DNA from: Candidatus Gastranaerophilales bacterium
GTDB lineage: Bacteria; Cyanobacteriota; Vampirovibrionia; Gastranaerophilales; Gastranaerophilaceae
DNA length: 64,000 nt
Direction: 5' to 3'
NCBI GenBank assembly: GCA_944323955.1
Contig: CALUUK010000003.1
Span: 124,001 to 188,000 of the forward strand
Shown here: piece by piece, positions 18,377 to 26,291 of the stretch
Layout of the letters: every line of letters begins with the position of its first letter
Position numbering within the stretch: position 1 is the stretch's first letter
Notes under the pieces: generated by a model
Databases searched by the model: none
What the model saw: the letters and a program-made list of their open reading frames with translations, nothing else
Told to the model about the DNA's origin: nothing
Program-made: the position numbers and the translations under genes

Positions 18377-18414
18377 AAACAAAAGGAGAGGTCTACAAGC
18401 CTCTCTTTTTGTTT
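18377..18414 (+). terminator. Terminator of nifJ
   Basis: Stem ACAAAAGGAGAGG / CCTCTCTTTTTGT around loop TCTACAAG, with T-rich right arm, 14 bases after the nifJ stop. Confidence 0.8.
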
Positions 18415-18416
18415 CG

Positions 18417-18445
18417 TTGAAATATGTATAATAATATGGTAGAAT
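18417..18445 (+). promoter_or_regulatory. Promoter for the lipoprotein pair
   Basis: TTGAAA (18417-18422) - 17 bp - TAGAAT (18440-18445), directly behind the nifJ terminator and 46 bases before the first lipoprotein ATG. Confidence 0.6.
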
Positions 18446-18490
18446 ATAAGAACAAAAAGTTTAGATAATTTATAATCCGTAAGGAGTAAT

Positions 18491-19009
18491 ATGAAGAAAA
18501 TCTTTTTATCTTTTTTAATTATCACATCAGTCGTAATGCTTTCCGCTTGCGGCAGCAACACAAATAAGCAAGAAAACAATGCCGATTTAAACACATCAGA
18601 AGAACATAAAGTTATAAACAGAAATTCTATTAATGAAGCACCAAAAGACGTGCTTCTAGCAGGTACAAATCCCAAAAAACAAGACAAAGCCAAAATTTTC
18701 TCAACTAAAGAAGAAAACGGTATAATAACCAGAACCGGTGAAAAAATAGAAGAAGACGGAAAGATAATTAAATATTCCGAAACTGGGAAAAAACAAAATG
18801 ATGATACAATGGTTGTTAAAAGAATATATGATGACGGCCGTAAGGTTATGATTGTTGCAAAACAAGCAAACGGGAAACGTTATGCAAAATTATATGTAGT
18901 ATATCCCGACGGAACAAAAGATTCCGCCGAAGTTGTAACAACATTTAACAGTGACGGAACATCAAAAACAGAATATATAAAAAATCCTCAAAAGGGTTAT
19001 TTCTTATAA
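18491..19009 (+). CDS. Putative lipoprotein, 172 residues
   Basis: A lipoprotein signal peptide MKKIFLSFLIITSVVMLSACG puts the lipid-carrying Cys at 20-21 (lipobox LSAC). The mature part is charged and carries short repeats of the form Y(D/P)DG(R/T)K, as in RIYDDGRKVMIV, VYPDGTKDSAEV and FNSDGTSKTEYI, suggesting small beta-hairpin repeats. No enzyme motif. AAGGAG ribosome-binding site. It is followed 27 bases later by a second lipoprotein with the same repeat style, probably an old tandem duplication. Envelope role unknown. Confidence 0.8.
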   Translation: MKKIFLSFLIITSVVMLSACGSNTNKQENNADLNTSEEHKVINRNSINEAPKDVLLAGTNPKKQDKAKIFSTKEENGIITRTGEKIEEDGKIIKYSETGKKQNDDTMVVKRIYDDGRKVMIVAKQANGKRYAKLYVVYPDGTKDSAEVVTTFNSDGTSKTEYIKNPQKGYFL

Positions 19010-19036
19010 TAAATTTATTTATAAAGGTGAAACATT

Positions 19037-19573
19037 ATGAAAAAACTGATTTTATCAATTTTAATAATAACATCAATTACATTTTTAGCTGCTTGTACTC
19101 AAACAACTAAAAACGATACGGAAGCACTTTATCAACAGGGAAACCAAACATTTGAAAGAAAAAGAGAAGTTATTGAAGATTTAACCGGTCCTGACGGTAC
19201 CAAAACAATGAGAATGACTCAAACAGACGGCACTGTTGAAATAATTAAAGAAAAATACAAAGATAAGGTATTGCTTGAAAAAGAAATAGAAAGAACTTAT
19301 TCTGACGGAGAAACCGAAAGACTTGTTGAAAAATACACAAGAGATTCTGACGGAAATATAGTAAAAAAAATTAGAGATTACGAAAGCGGAAGAAAAGAAA
19401 CTATTATTTTGAAAAAACTCTCAGAAAAAGAAGAAGTTGCAGATATTACAATAGAACGGCCGGATGGGTCAAAAGAAAAAATTAAAGAGGAAATAGTCCG
19501 TAACGATAATGGGACAACAACACGTAAAAAAATTTTTGAAGATGGCCATATAGAAACAGAAACTCACAAATAA
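19037..19573 (+). CDS. Putative lipoprotein, 178 residues
   Basis: Lipobox LAAC at the end of the signal peptide MKKLILSILIITSITFLAAC. The mature chain has at least six DG-centred units (GPDGTKTMRM, QTDGTVEIIK, YSDGETERLV, DSDGNIVKKI, RPDGSKEKIK, FEDGHIETET), like the neighbour at 18491 but more regular. Such charged beta-hairpin repeats suggest a structural or binding surface. AAAGGTGA ribosome-binding site. Same operon as the first lipoprotein and closed by a strong bidirectional terminator. No assigned function. Confidence 0.8.
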   Translation: MKKLILSILIITSITFLAACTQTTKNDTEALYQQGNQTFERKREVIEDLTGPDGTKTMRMTQTDGTVEIIKEKYKDKVLLEKEIERTYSDGETERLVEKYTRDSDGNIVKKIRDYESGRKETIILKKLSEKEEVADITIERPDGSKEKIKEEIVRNDNGTTTRKKIFEDGHIETETHK

Positions 19574-19582
19574 ATAAAATAC

Positions 19583-19622
19583 AAATAAAAAACACGGAAA
19601 TTAAAATCCGTGTTTTTTATTT
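19583..19622. terminator. Bidirectional terminator, lipoprotein / hydF
   Basis: A 16-bp perfect stem AAATAAAAAACACGGA / TCCGTGTTTTTTATTT (19583-19598 / 19607-19622) with an 8-base loop. The hydF stop codon (19617-19619) lies inside the right arm. Confidence 0.9.
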
Positions 19623-20825
19623 AAAAATTTCGATACTTCTGTCTAAAATCCCGTGTATTTGCGAAATTGTTATTCCGTAATTCGTCATTGGAATATTTTG
19701 TTTTTTTGATAAAGAAAACCTATATATTACTTCTTGTTCTTTTAACATGCAAGCCCCGCAATGAATAATCATTGCATAGTTTTTTAAATTCTGCGGAAAT
19801 GATGTTCCCGAAGAAAACTCAAACTTTAAATTTTTTCCTGTATATGATGATATCCAACGCGGCAGTTTAACAGTGCCGATATCATCACACTGACGGTGGT
19901 GGGTGCATCCTTCCGAGATTAAAACAGTATCCCCGTCTTTTAAAAGATTTAATGCTTTTACTCCGTTTAAAGCATCAAACAAAATTCCTTTGTGTCTTGC
20001 AAAAAGTATTGAAAAAGATGTCAGAAAAATATCTTTCGGAGTCAGATCGGATACAAACTCAAATACCTGAGAGTCAGTTATTACAAGTTTGGGCTTCTTG
20101 CTGCAACTATTAAGAGCTTCTTTAAATTCGGTTTCTTTAACAACAATTGCTATAGCTCCGATATCAAGTAATTCTCTTATAACCTGCTGCTGCGGAAGAA
20201 TCAGCCTTCCTTTCGGAGCTGCGGAATCTATAGGCGTAACGAGAATAACAATATCATTTGCCTTGACCAAATCGGATACAAGCGGATATTTACTTTGTTT
20301 TTCTTCATATAATGAAGCTATTAATTCTTTAAGTTCATAGATATTTGTATTATTTTTCGCGCTGACACAGATTTCATTGAAAGATACATTTTTTAAATTA
20401 TTAATTAAATCAGCCTTATTATAAGCAATAATATACTTAATATTTTTCTCTTTAAAAAGTTCTATCAGCTGAATTTCATCCTCATGCAATTCTTCCGTTA
20501 TATCTTTAACAAGAATTGCAATATCCGTCTTGTTGAGAACCTGTTTAGTTTTTTCAACTCTCAATTTACCGAGATCCCCCTCATCATCGATGCCGGCAGT
20601 ATCGACAATCATAACCGGGCCGATAGGAAGAAGCTCCATTGCCTTATAAACAGGGTCTGTAGTTGTCCCTTTCACATCAGATACCACCGACAAATTCTGG
20701 TTAGTTACTGCATTAACCAAACTGGACTTTCCCGCATTTCTTTTGCCGAAAAAAGCAATATGTATTCTGTTTGCCGAAGGTGTTGAATTAAGACTCATAA
20801 AATTCCTATATATTTTATTTAACAA
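19617..20825 (-). CDS. hydF: [FeFe]-hydrogenase maturation GTPase HydF
   Basis: 402 residues. The N-terminal GTPase domain has G1 GKRNAGKSSLVNA, GTTTDPV, DTAGIDD and NKADL. The C-terminal cluster-binding domain has the HydF cysteine pattern CTHHRQCDD with HCGACML about 50 residues later, the CxHx(46-53)HCxxC-type [4Fe-4S] site. HydF is the scaffold on which HydE and HydG assemble the 2Fe subcluster before transfer to the hydrogenase. HydE, HydG and the hydrogenase itself are not in the window, so the genome must carry them elsewhere if this is functional. Single-gene unit. Confidence 0.93.
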   Translation of the reverse strand: MLNKIYRNFMSLNSTPSANRIHIAFFGKRNAGKSSLVNAVTNQNLSVVSDVKGTTTDPVYKAMELLPIGPVMIVDTAGIDDEGDLGKLRVEKTKQVLNKTDIAILVKDITEELHEDEIQLIELFKEKNIKYIIAYNKADLINNLKNVSFNEICVSAKNNTNIYELKELIASLYEEKQSKYPLVSDLVKANDIVILVTPIDSAAPKGRLILPQQQVIRELLDIGAIAIVVKETEFKEALNSCSKKPKLVITDSQVFEFVSDLTPKDIFLTSFSILFARHKGILFDALNGVKALNLLKDGDTVLISEGCTHHRQCDDIGTVKLPRWISSYTGKNLKFEFSSGTSFPQNLKNYAMIIHCGACMLKEQEVIYRFSLSKKQNIPMTNYGITISQIHGILDRSIEIFK

Positions 20826-20847
20826 TATTTACACTTTATTCTATAAT
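20819..20847 (+). promoter_or_regulatory. Promoter for the SpoIID-murJ-tsaC operon
   Basis: TTAACA (20819-20824) - 17 bp - TATAAT (20842-20847), 20 bases before the first ATG at 20868. The -35 box overlaps the 5' end region of divergent hydF. Confidence 0.6.
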
Positions 20848-20867
20848 AAAAGCTAATAGGGATAAAT

Positions 20868-22505
20868 ATGTATAACTTTAAGAAATTAATTATTATATTT
20901 ATTTTAATATTACTGATAACCTTTCAAACGGCAGAGGCAAGTGATAATCACATTCCCGTCCGCGTAGGAATAAGCAATACAAATTTTAATACTTATTTAT
21001 TTGATTCTATTGAATTCAATGACATAAATACATTAAATATAATGGATGCAGCAACGGGTTATCAGGTTTGTCCGCCTCAAAACGGTAAAATATTGAAAGT
21101 AACCTCATACAATAATCTTTTTAGAATTTATATTGATGATGTACTTGTTGCAAGAAATTTGACAGGTCCCATTCTGATAACACCGAGAGACAGCGGATTA
21201 ATATCAATAAAAGATTTGAAGAGAAAAGGAAAGCAGGCCTTATACAGAGGAGCAATAGAACTTACCGAAAGCAAAAAAGGAATAAATAAATTTGCAATTG
21301 TAAATGTATTAAGTCTTAAGAATTATCTAAGAGGCGTAGTCCCGAATGAAATGCCCGTAAGATTCGGACTTGAAGCATTAAAAGCTCAAACAGTTGCGGC
21401 AAGGAATTATGCCGTTACACCAAGAGTTAAGGCATATGAAGAATTTGACGTATGTGACTCTGTAGCTTGTCAAGTTTATTTTGGCGCCAATACAGAAGAA
21501 GAACTTTCTGATAAAGCCATTGAAGAAACAAACGGAATAATTGCACTGGATAAAGAAGATAAACCTATACTTGCACTTTACAGTTCAACTGCGGGCGGAT
21601 ACACGGAAAGTTATGAGAATGCCTTCTCTGATCCAAAAACAAAAAACTTTCCCTCTGAAGCCGTGCATTATTTAAAGGCTGTTCCGGACAGAGAAGAATT
21701 CGGAATACTTGACAGTGATGATGCGGCAGAAAATTTTTATATGACCATGCCCGATTCCTTTGATGATTTATCACCTTATTACAGATGGTCAAAAGATTGG
21801 ACAGAATCGGAGCTTGAAAAAGTTCTTTCAAAAACACTTGTAGCACAATCAAAAACAGGATTTGTTTCGCCTGAACTTAAAAATGAAAAAGATTTCGGGC
21901 ATCTTGAAAATATAAAGGTCTTAAAAAGAGGTAATTCCGGAAAAGTTATTGAACTTGAAATAATAACAAATCTTCAAAAATTTATTGTGAAAAAAGAACT
22001 TGTCATAAGAAGATGTTTTCAAAAAAACGGCATTTCACTTCCGAGTGCAAATTTTGTAATCACGTACATACAGGCAGCTTCACCGGTTTATAAATTTGCA
22101 GGCGGAGGTTTCGGGCACGGGGTCGGATTAAGCCAATGGGGTGCAGGTAAGATGGCAAGTCTTGGTTTTACATTTGACCAGATACTACAGCACTATTACA
22201 GGGGTATAAAACTTGCAACCATACCTGTAAATGTTATTGCAAATAATAAAACAGTCGAAAGGGTTTTCTACTGCAATAAACATGCAAAGGTTTTTATTAT
22301 AAATCCTCAAAACATTAACGAAATGACAATAACTGTCAATAATAAAGAAATAAATGTTAAACTAAAAGATGAAATGACAATAGCGGATATTTCAAAATAT
22401 ATAAATAACGGCATAAATAAAATATCATATACCGTTAATGATGATTCTGATTATAACAAATCATTAAAAGTATATGTAGAAATAAAAGAGGCTGTTGATG
22501 GCTAA
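20868..22505 (+). CDS. SpoIID/LytB-domain secreted protein
   Basis: 545 residues with a signal peptide or anchor at 5-24 (hydrophobic FKKLIIIFILILLITFQT). The SpoIID core is clear: EMPVRFGLEALKAQTVAARNY (the conserved Glu is the catalytic candidate), CQVYFGA, LYSSTAGGYTESYENAFS and the closing GFGHGVGLSQWGAGKMA. SpoIID is a lytic transglycosylase that cleaves denuded glycan strands in sporulating firmicutes; LytB/SpoIID-like proteins also occur in non-sporulating bacteria including cyanobacteria, with cell-wall roles. It overlaps murJ by 8 bp, placing it with peptidoglycan precursor export. The C-terminal 90 residues look like an extra beta domain. Confidence 0.88.
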   Translation: MYNFKKLIIIFILILLITFQTAEASDNHIPVRVGISNTNFNTYLFDSIEFNDINTLNIMDAATGYQVCPPQNGKILKVTSYNNLFRIYIDDVLVARNLTGPILITPRDSGLISIKDLKRKGKQALYRGAIELTESKKGINKFAIVNVLSLKNYLRGVVPNEMPVRFGLEALKAQTVAARNYAVTPRVKAYEEFDVCDSVACQVYFGANTEEELSDKAIEETNGIIALDKEDKPILALYSSTAGGYTESYENAFSDPKTKNFPSEAVHYLKAVPDREEFGILDSDDAAENFYMTMPDSFDDLSPYYRWSKDWTESELEKVLSKTLVAQSKTGFVSPELKNEKDFGHLENIKVLKRGNSGKVIELEIITNLQKFIVKKELVIRRCFQKNGISLPSANFVITYIQAASPVYKFAGGGFGHGVGLSQWGAGKMASLGFTFDQILQHYYRGIKLATIPVNVIANNKTVERVFYCNKHAKVFIINPQNINEMTITVNNKEINVKLKDEMTIADISKYINNGINKISYTVNDDSDYNKSLKVYVEIKEAVDG

Positions 22506-24075
22506 AGAGACCTCTTTATTAAAAGCCGCCTGGCTTATAGCTTTTGTAACCATAATTTCAAAATTTGTGGGTTTTTTGCGTGATGTTTGCATCGCAAATT
22601 ATTACGGCGCAGGTCTTGTATCAGATGCTTATTTTTATGCATATCAAATACCGTCTCTTGCCATAATTTTAATGGGAGGGGTCGGGGGACCTTTTCATAG
22701 CGCAACTGTAAGTGTTTTTGCAAAACTTGTAAATCCTGATTCTAAAACTCCCGATGAAAAAGTTAACAAACTTTTTAACACTTTTCTTACCGTCAGTTTT
22801 ATAATATTTGCATTTCTTTCAATATTGGTGTTTGTATTTTCCGAACAGATTATGGGATTTATTATTCACGGCAATAATACTCAGCTTATCGGACTAGCAA
22901 GCAATCATTTAAAAATTATGACACCTGTAATTCTTATCGGCGGGATAATCGGAATTTATTACGGACTTTTAATAACATACAGATGCTTTCTTCTTCCCAA
23001 TATTTCACCTGTATTGATGAGTTTAAGTATCATAGTAATAATTGCACTGACGAAAAGCGATAATTTCGGAACTTCCCTTGCAATTGCGACTTCAATAGGA
23101 GCTTTACTGCAATTTTTAATGCAACTGCCCGCAGTCAAAAAATTAGGATTTAAAATAAAACCGAATTTAGATATAAAAAATAATATAGAATTGAAAAATC
23201 TTGGAGAACTGGTATTACCTGCAGCATTAAGTTCTACAATAGGACAAATATATGTTTATGTAGATATGTTCTTTGCGTCTCAGTTAAAAGACGGAGCCTG
23301 GACCGCCGTTGGATATGCAAACAGAGTATTTCAATTTCCGGTAGGTATATTAATGACCGCCTTTCTGGTGCCTTTATTTCCTATTTTCTCAAGACTTGTA
23401 GGCGAAAAGAAATATGATGAAGTAAAACAATATTTTCATAAAGGTGTCGGACTACTGAATTTTGTTGCCATTCCTATAATGTTCGGCATAATAATGCTTG
23501 CTTATGATGCTATTCAACTTATTTTCCAAAGAGGTGAATTTAACTCAGAGGCAACATATATGGTGTCTCAGGCATTAATCTTTCTTTCCTTTGCAATTAT
23601 TCCATATGTTTTCAGAGATTCAATAACAAGAATTTTTTATTCTTTTAATGATTCAAAAACACCATTCCTCGTTGCCTTTTCATCAATTATTATAAAATTT
23701 ATATTAAATGCAATGTTTATAAAGCAGCTGGGGATAGCAGCAATTACATTATCTACTTCGCTTGTGACCTTGCTTAACGCAACTCTTCTCGGTTGTATAT
23801 TAACAAAAAAAATAAATCTGGATTATAAGATATATTTTAAAAATCTTTTAAAAATGCTTCTTGCCGCAATAATTGCATTTTCAATTAATTATTTACTATA
23901 CAGACTATGGATTATAGATTCTTCACAATGGTTTGTTCTTGCATTTAAAACAATTACAATATTCATATCAAGCATGACGATTTATATAATAATTTCAGCA
24001 CTTTTAAAAATAGAATTTGTAGGTGAACTTCTTGAAAGAATTAGAAACTATATTAGACAAAAAACAGTTCGTTGA
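22498..24075 (+). CDS. murJ: Lipid II flippase MurJ
   Basis: 525 residues, about 14 hydrophobic segments, MOP superfamily. The N-terminus SLLKAAWLIAFVTIISKFVGFLRD and RVFQFPVGILMTAFLVPLFPIFSR are MurJ hallmarks. It flips lipid II to the outer face for peptidoglycan synthesis. Start at ATG 22498 overlaps the SpoIID-like gene by 8 bases with GAGG inside that gene's end; translation is probably coupled. Downstream it overlaps tsaC by about 44 bases. Confidence 0.93.
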   Translation: MAKETSLLKAAWLIAFVTIISKFVGFLRDVCIANYYGAGLVSDAYFYAYQIPSLAIILMGGVGGPFHSATVSVFAKLVNPDSKTPDEKVNKLFNTFLTVSFIIFAFLSILVFVFSEQIMGFIIHGNNTQLIGLASNHLKIMTPVILIGGIIGIYYGLLITYRCFLLPNISPVLMSLSIIVIIALTKSDNFGTSLAIATSIGALLQFLMQLPAVKKLGFKIKPNLDIKNNIELKNLGELVLPAALSSTIGQIYVYVDMFFASQLKDGAWTAVGYANRVFQFPVGILMTAFLVPLFPIFSRLVGEKKYDEVKQYFHKGVGLLNFVAIPIMFGIIMLAYDAIQLIFQRGEFNSEATYMVSQALIFLSFAIIPYVFRDSITRIFYSFNDSKTPFLVAFSSIIIKFILNAMFIKQLGIAAITLSTSLVTLLNATLLGCILTKKINLDYKIYFKNLLKMLLAAIIAFSINYLLYRLWIIDSSQWFVLAFKTITIFISSMTIYIIISALLKIEFVGELLERIRNYIRQKTVR

Positions 24076-24646
24076 TGAATTAAATAAAAAATTGGAAAAA
24101 GGAGGTGTTATAGCCTTTGTTACCGATACGGTATGGGGACTCGGATGCCTTCCTTATTGCGAAAAAGCAGTAGAAAAGATATATGAAATAAAAGGGCGGG
24201 ACAGATCAAAGCCGTTAATTTTAATGTCGGATGATATTGCAAAATTAATACCCTATGTACAAAATATCTCAGATAAAGCATCATTCTTAATCAATAAATA
24301 TTTGCCGGGTGCTTTAACGGTCATACTTGAAAAATCCGATAAAACTCCTTCATATATTACTGCCGGTAAAAATACCGCAGGCATAAGAATTCCGGACAAT
24401 GAATTCTTTAAAAAACTATGTTCCGTAATAAACGGAGGTGTTCTTGCAACAACAAGTGCAAATCTGTCCAATCATCCGTCTTCAAAAACATATGAAGAAA
24501 CAATGTCCTCAATAGGAAATATTGTTGACTACGTTTTTGATGATTACGGATTCAAGGCGAAAGGTCTTGAATCCACTGTAGTTCTCGCAGTCGAAGAAAA
24601 TATCAGAATATTAAGACAAGGCGCAGTTATTTTAAAAGAATCATAA
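24032..24646 (+). CDS. tsaC: Threonylcarbamoyl-AMP synthase (Sua5/YciO/YrdC)
   Basis: 204 residues from TTG 24032, which has AGGTG 6 bases upstream; a GTG at 24023 in the same frame is an alternative start. The YrdC fold is recognised by VIAFVTDTVWGLGC, the ATP/threonine-site block GRDRSKPLILMSDD, LPGALTVILEKS, AGIRIPDN and TTSANLSNHP. It makes the threonylcarbamoyl-AMP used for t6A37 of ANN-decoding tRNAs. No Sua5 C-terminal domain, so the short TsaC type. The 44-bp overlap with murJ is long and places its ribosome-binding site within murJ. Confidence 0.9.
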   Translation: MKELETILDKKQFVDELNKKLEKGGVIAFVTDTVWGLGCLPYCEKAVEKIYEIKGRDRSKPLILMSDDIAKLIPYVQNISDKASFLINKYLPGALTVILEKSDKTPSYITAGKNTAGIRIPDNEFFKKLCSVINGGVLATTSANLSNHPSSKTYEETMSSIGNIVDYVFDDYGFKAKGLESTVVLAVEENIRILRQGAVILKES

Positions 24647-24647
24647 T

Positions 24648-25547
24648 TTATTCGCCTGCGTCTAATTCAATATCACCGGGACGGACTTTAACTGTTTGAC
24701 CGACATGCAATCTTTCGCCTGTATAATCGCGGTATCCTCTGTCTTCCGGCGGAGCATCTTCGTCGCGTGCCCATACATAATCAAGGTCATTATATTTTCT
24801 TAAAGCGCCGTCTTTAATATCAAAAATATCTTTGAATGTTTCAACATTAATGCTTGTATCTCCGTCCGGCAATTCATTTATTGTGTAATAAACATATTTA
24901 CCGTCAGTATAAGAGGTAGCAATACTTTGCTGCAGTTCCTGCTTTTCCTGATATGCTGCCAATTTTGCTTCTATATCAGCTCTTTCTTGTTCGGATAAGT
25001 CTTTGTTATAAAGTTTATCCTGCAGTTTATCAATTTCTTCCTGTAAATAATCAAATGTTGAAGGAATAACAACTTCAATTGCCGAATTTAAATCATCTTC
25101 AGAAGTCAAATTATTATAATTTAAGATAGCATCAATATCACTGTCATATAAATCAGCAAGTTCAACCAATGATGTTGAGGAATCAACGGGTACGGTAACC
25201 GACTGTGCGGGTTGGTTTATCATATTAGAGCCTTGAACCACAGCTAAAGATGTCAAAATACCGAGAGCAAATGTTTTTAAAGGTGCCGGTATTTTAACCC
25301 CTCTTTTAGAAGATTTTCCGTTTTTTCCGCCTGTTCTTGAGAAAGAATCCGTCCTCGGTGTTCTTTCAAGACGGCTTGCCGGTTCTTGTTGATAAGCATA
25401 TCTTGCACGGGCTGAGTGAATATCCGAAGAACCTCTGCGAACAGAATCTCTTGATGTTCTGCTTTGAGGATGATTTTGATTTACCCATGAAGGAATATCA
25501 AAATCATTATCTTGTCTGCCCTGAAAAGAGATTGTCGAAATATTCAT
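24648..25547 (-). CDS. Membrane-anchored protein with LysM-like domain
   Basis: 299 residues. Layout: N-terminal MNISTISFQG, a disordered Arg/Ser-rich stretch to about 85, one transmembrane segment at about 89-106 (LKTFALGILTSLAVVQG), a LysM-like domain at about 115-163 (STSLVELADLYDSDIDAILNYNN, broken here after L-V-E; ends VVIPS), a coiled coil at about 166-205, and a C-terminal beta-rich part ending HVGQTVKVRPGD. LysM binds peptidoglycan or related glycans. The long basic N-terminus would be cytoplasmic. It converges on tsaC with 1 base between stop codons. Confidence 0.65.
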   Translation of the reverse strand: MNISTISFQGRQDNDFDIPSWVNQNHPQSRTSRDSVRRGSSDIHSARARYAYQQEPASRLERTPRTDSFSRTGGKNGKSSKRGVKIPAPLKTFALGILTSLAVVQGSNMINQPAQSVTVPVDSSTSLVELADLYDSDIDAILNYNNLTSEDDLNSAIEVVIPSTFDYLQEEIDKLQDKLYNKDLSEQERADIEAKLAAYQEKQELQQSIATSYTDGKYVYYTINELPDGDTSINVETFKDIFDIKDGALRKYNDLDYVWARDEDAPPEDRGYRDYTGERLHVGQTVKVRPGDIELDAGE

Positions 25548-25688
25548 AATTACCTACCTTTACTACTCTTCAATGAAAGAATATGAATATTCAGAATTGA
25601 TAAACATAAAATAATTTTTTACAAAAGTTAATACAAATATGGCAAAAAGTTTTTTTAGGCAGTTTATAATCCTCATAAGGAGAGAAGC

Positions 25689-26291
25689 ATGAGAATTACT
25701 TTTAATACATTTTCAACATCCCCGTCAATGGGTTCAAAAAAAGAAACAACAAGAAGAGCAAAGAAAGAAAATGAACTGTCCAGCTATTTGGACACATTAA
25801 AACAGTCAAAAACAGCAACTGTTTCCCCGCTGCCGTTAATGAAAAGTATAAATCCCAATAACAGAAATGTTTTTGATACTTTTACAAAGATTGATGATGT
25901 AACAAGAGAAATTAACTTTGTAAGATCAAAAGAATCCTGGGATAATTGTTTGCTGGAAGAAATGGAAGAATTTACAATAGCAAGACTTGAGTATGAACAA
26001 AGCCCGACAAAACAAAACTATGACCATATGGAAGAAGAAATGGGCGATATTTTCTACACTGCGGCAAGTATTGCAAAAAATACCGGAATAAATCCCGAAG
26101 AAGCCTTCCGCTCTACAAACCGTAAATTCTTCAACAGAATAAACGTAATGGACAGAATGCTAAAACTGCGTTCAAACGGAGAGAACAAAGATTTAAAAGC
26201 CTGCACGGATTCCGAAAGAAGAGCATTATGGAATGCGGCAAAAAGAAAAATATATGATGTTCAAAGTATGCAATATCTGGCGGATGCTTAA
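25689..26291 (+). CDS. MazG-domain protein with N-terminal extension
   Basis: 200 residues. The MazG-type all-alpha NTP pyrophosphohydrolase core lies at about 85-155: E90-E91 and E93-E94 in LLEEMEEF, and E115-D120 in MEEEMGDIFYTAASIAK, the two acidic helices that bind Mg2+, followed by NPEEAFRSTNRKFFNRI, which closely matches the C-terminal domain of MazG. The 80-residue N-terminus (MRITFNTFSTSPSMGSKK, Lys/Arg rich) is not part of MazG. Family members hydrolyse non-canonical or excess NTPs. Good AAGGAGAG ribosome-binding site and a TATAAT at 25665-25670. Confidence 0.75.
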   Translation: MRITFNTFSTSPSMGSKKETTRRAKKENELSSYLDTLKQSKTATVSPLPLMKSINPNNRNVFDTFTKIDDVTREINFVRSKESWDNCLLEEMEEFTIARLEYEQSPTKQNYDHMEEEMGDIFYTAASIAKNTGINPEEAFRSTNRKFFNRINVMDRMLKLRSNGENKDLKACTDSERRALWNAAKRKIYDVQSMQYLADA

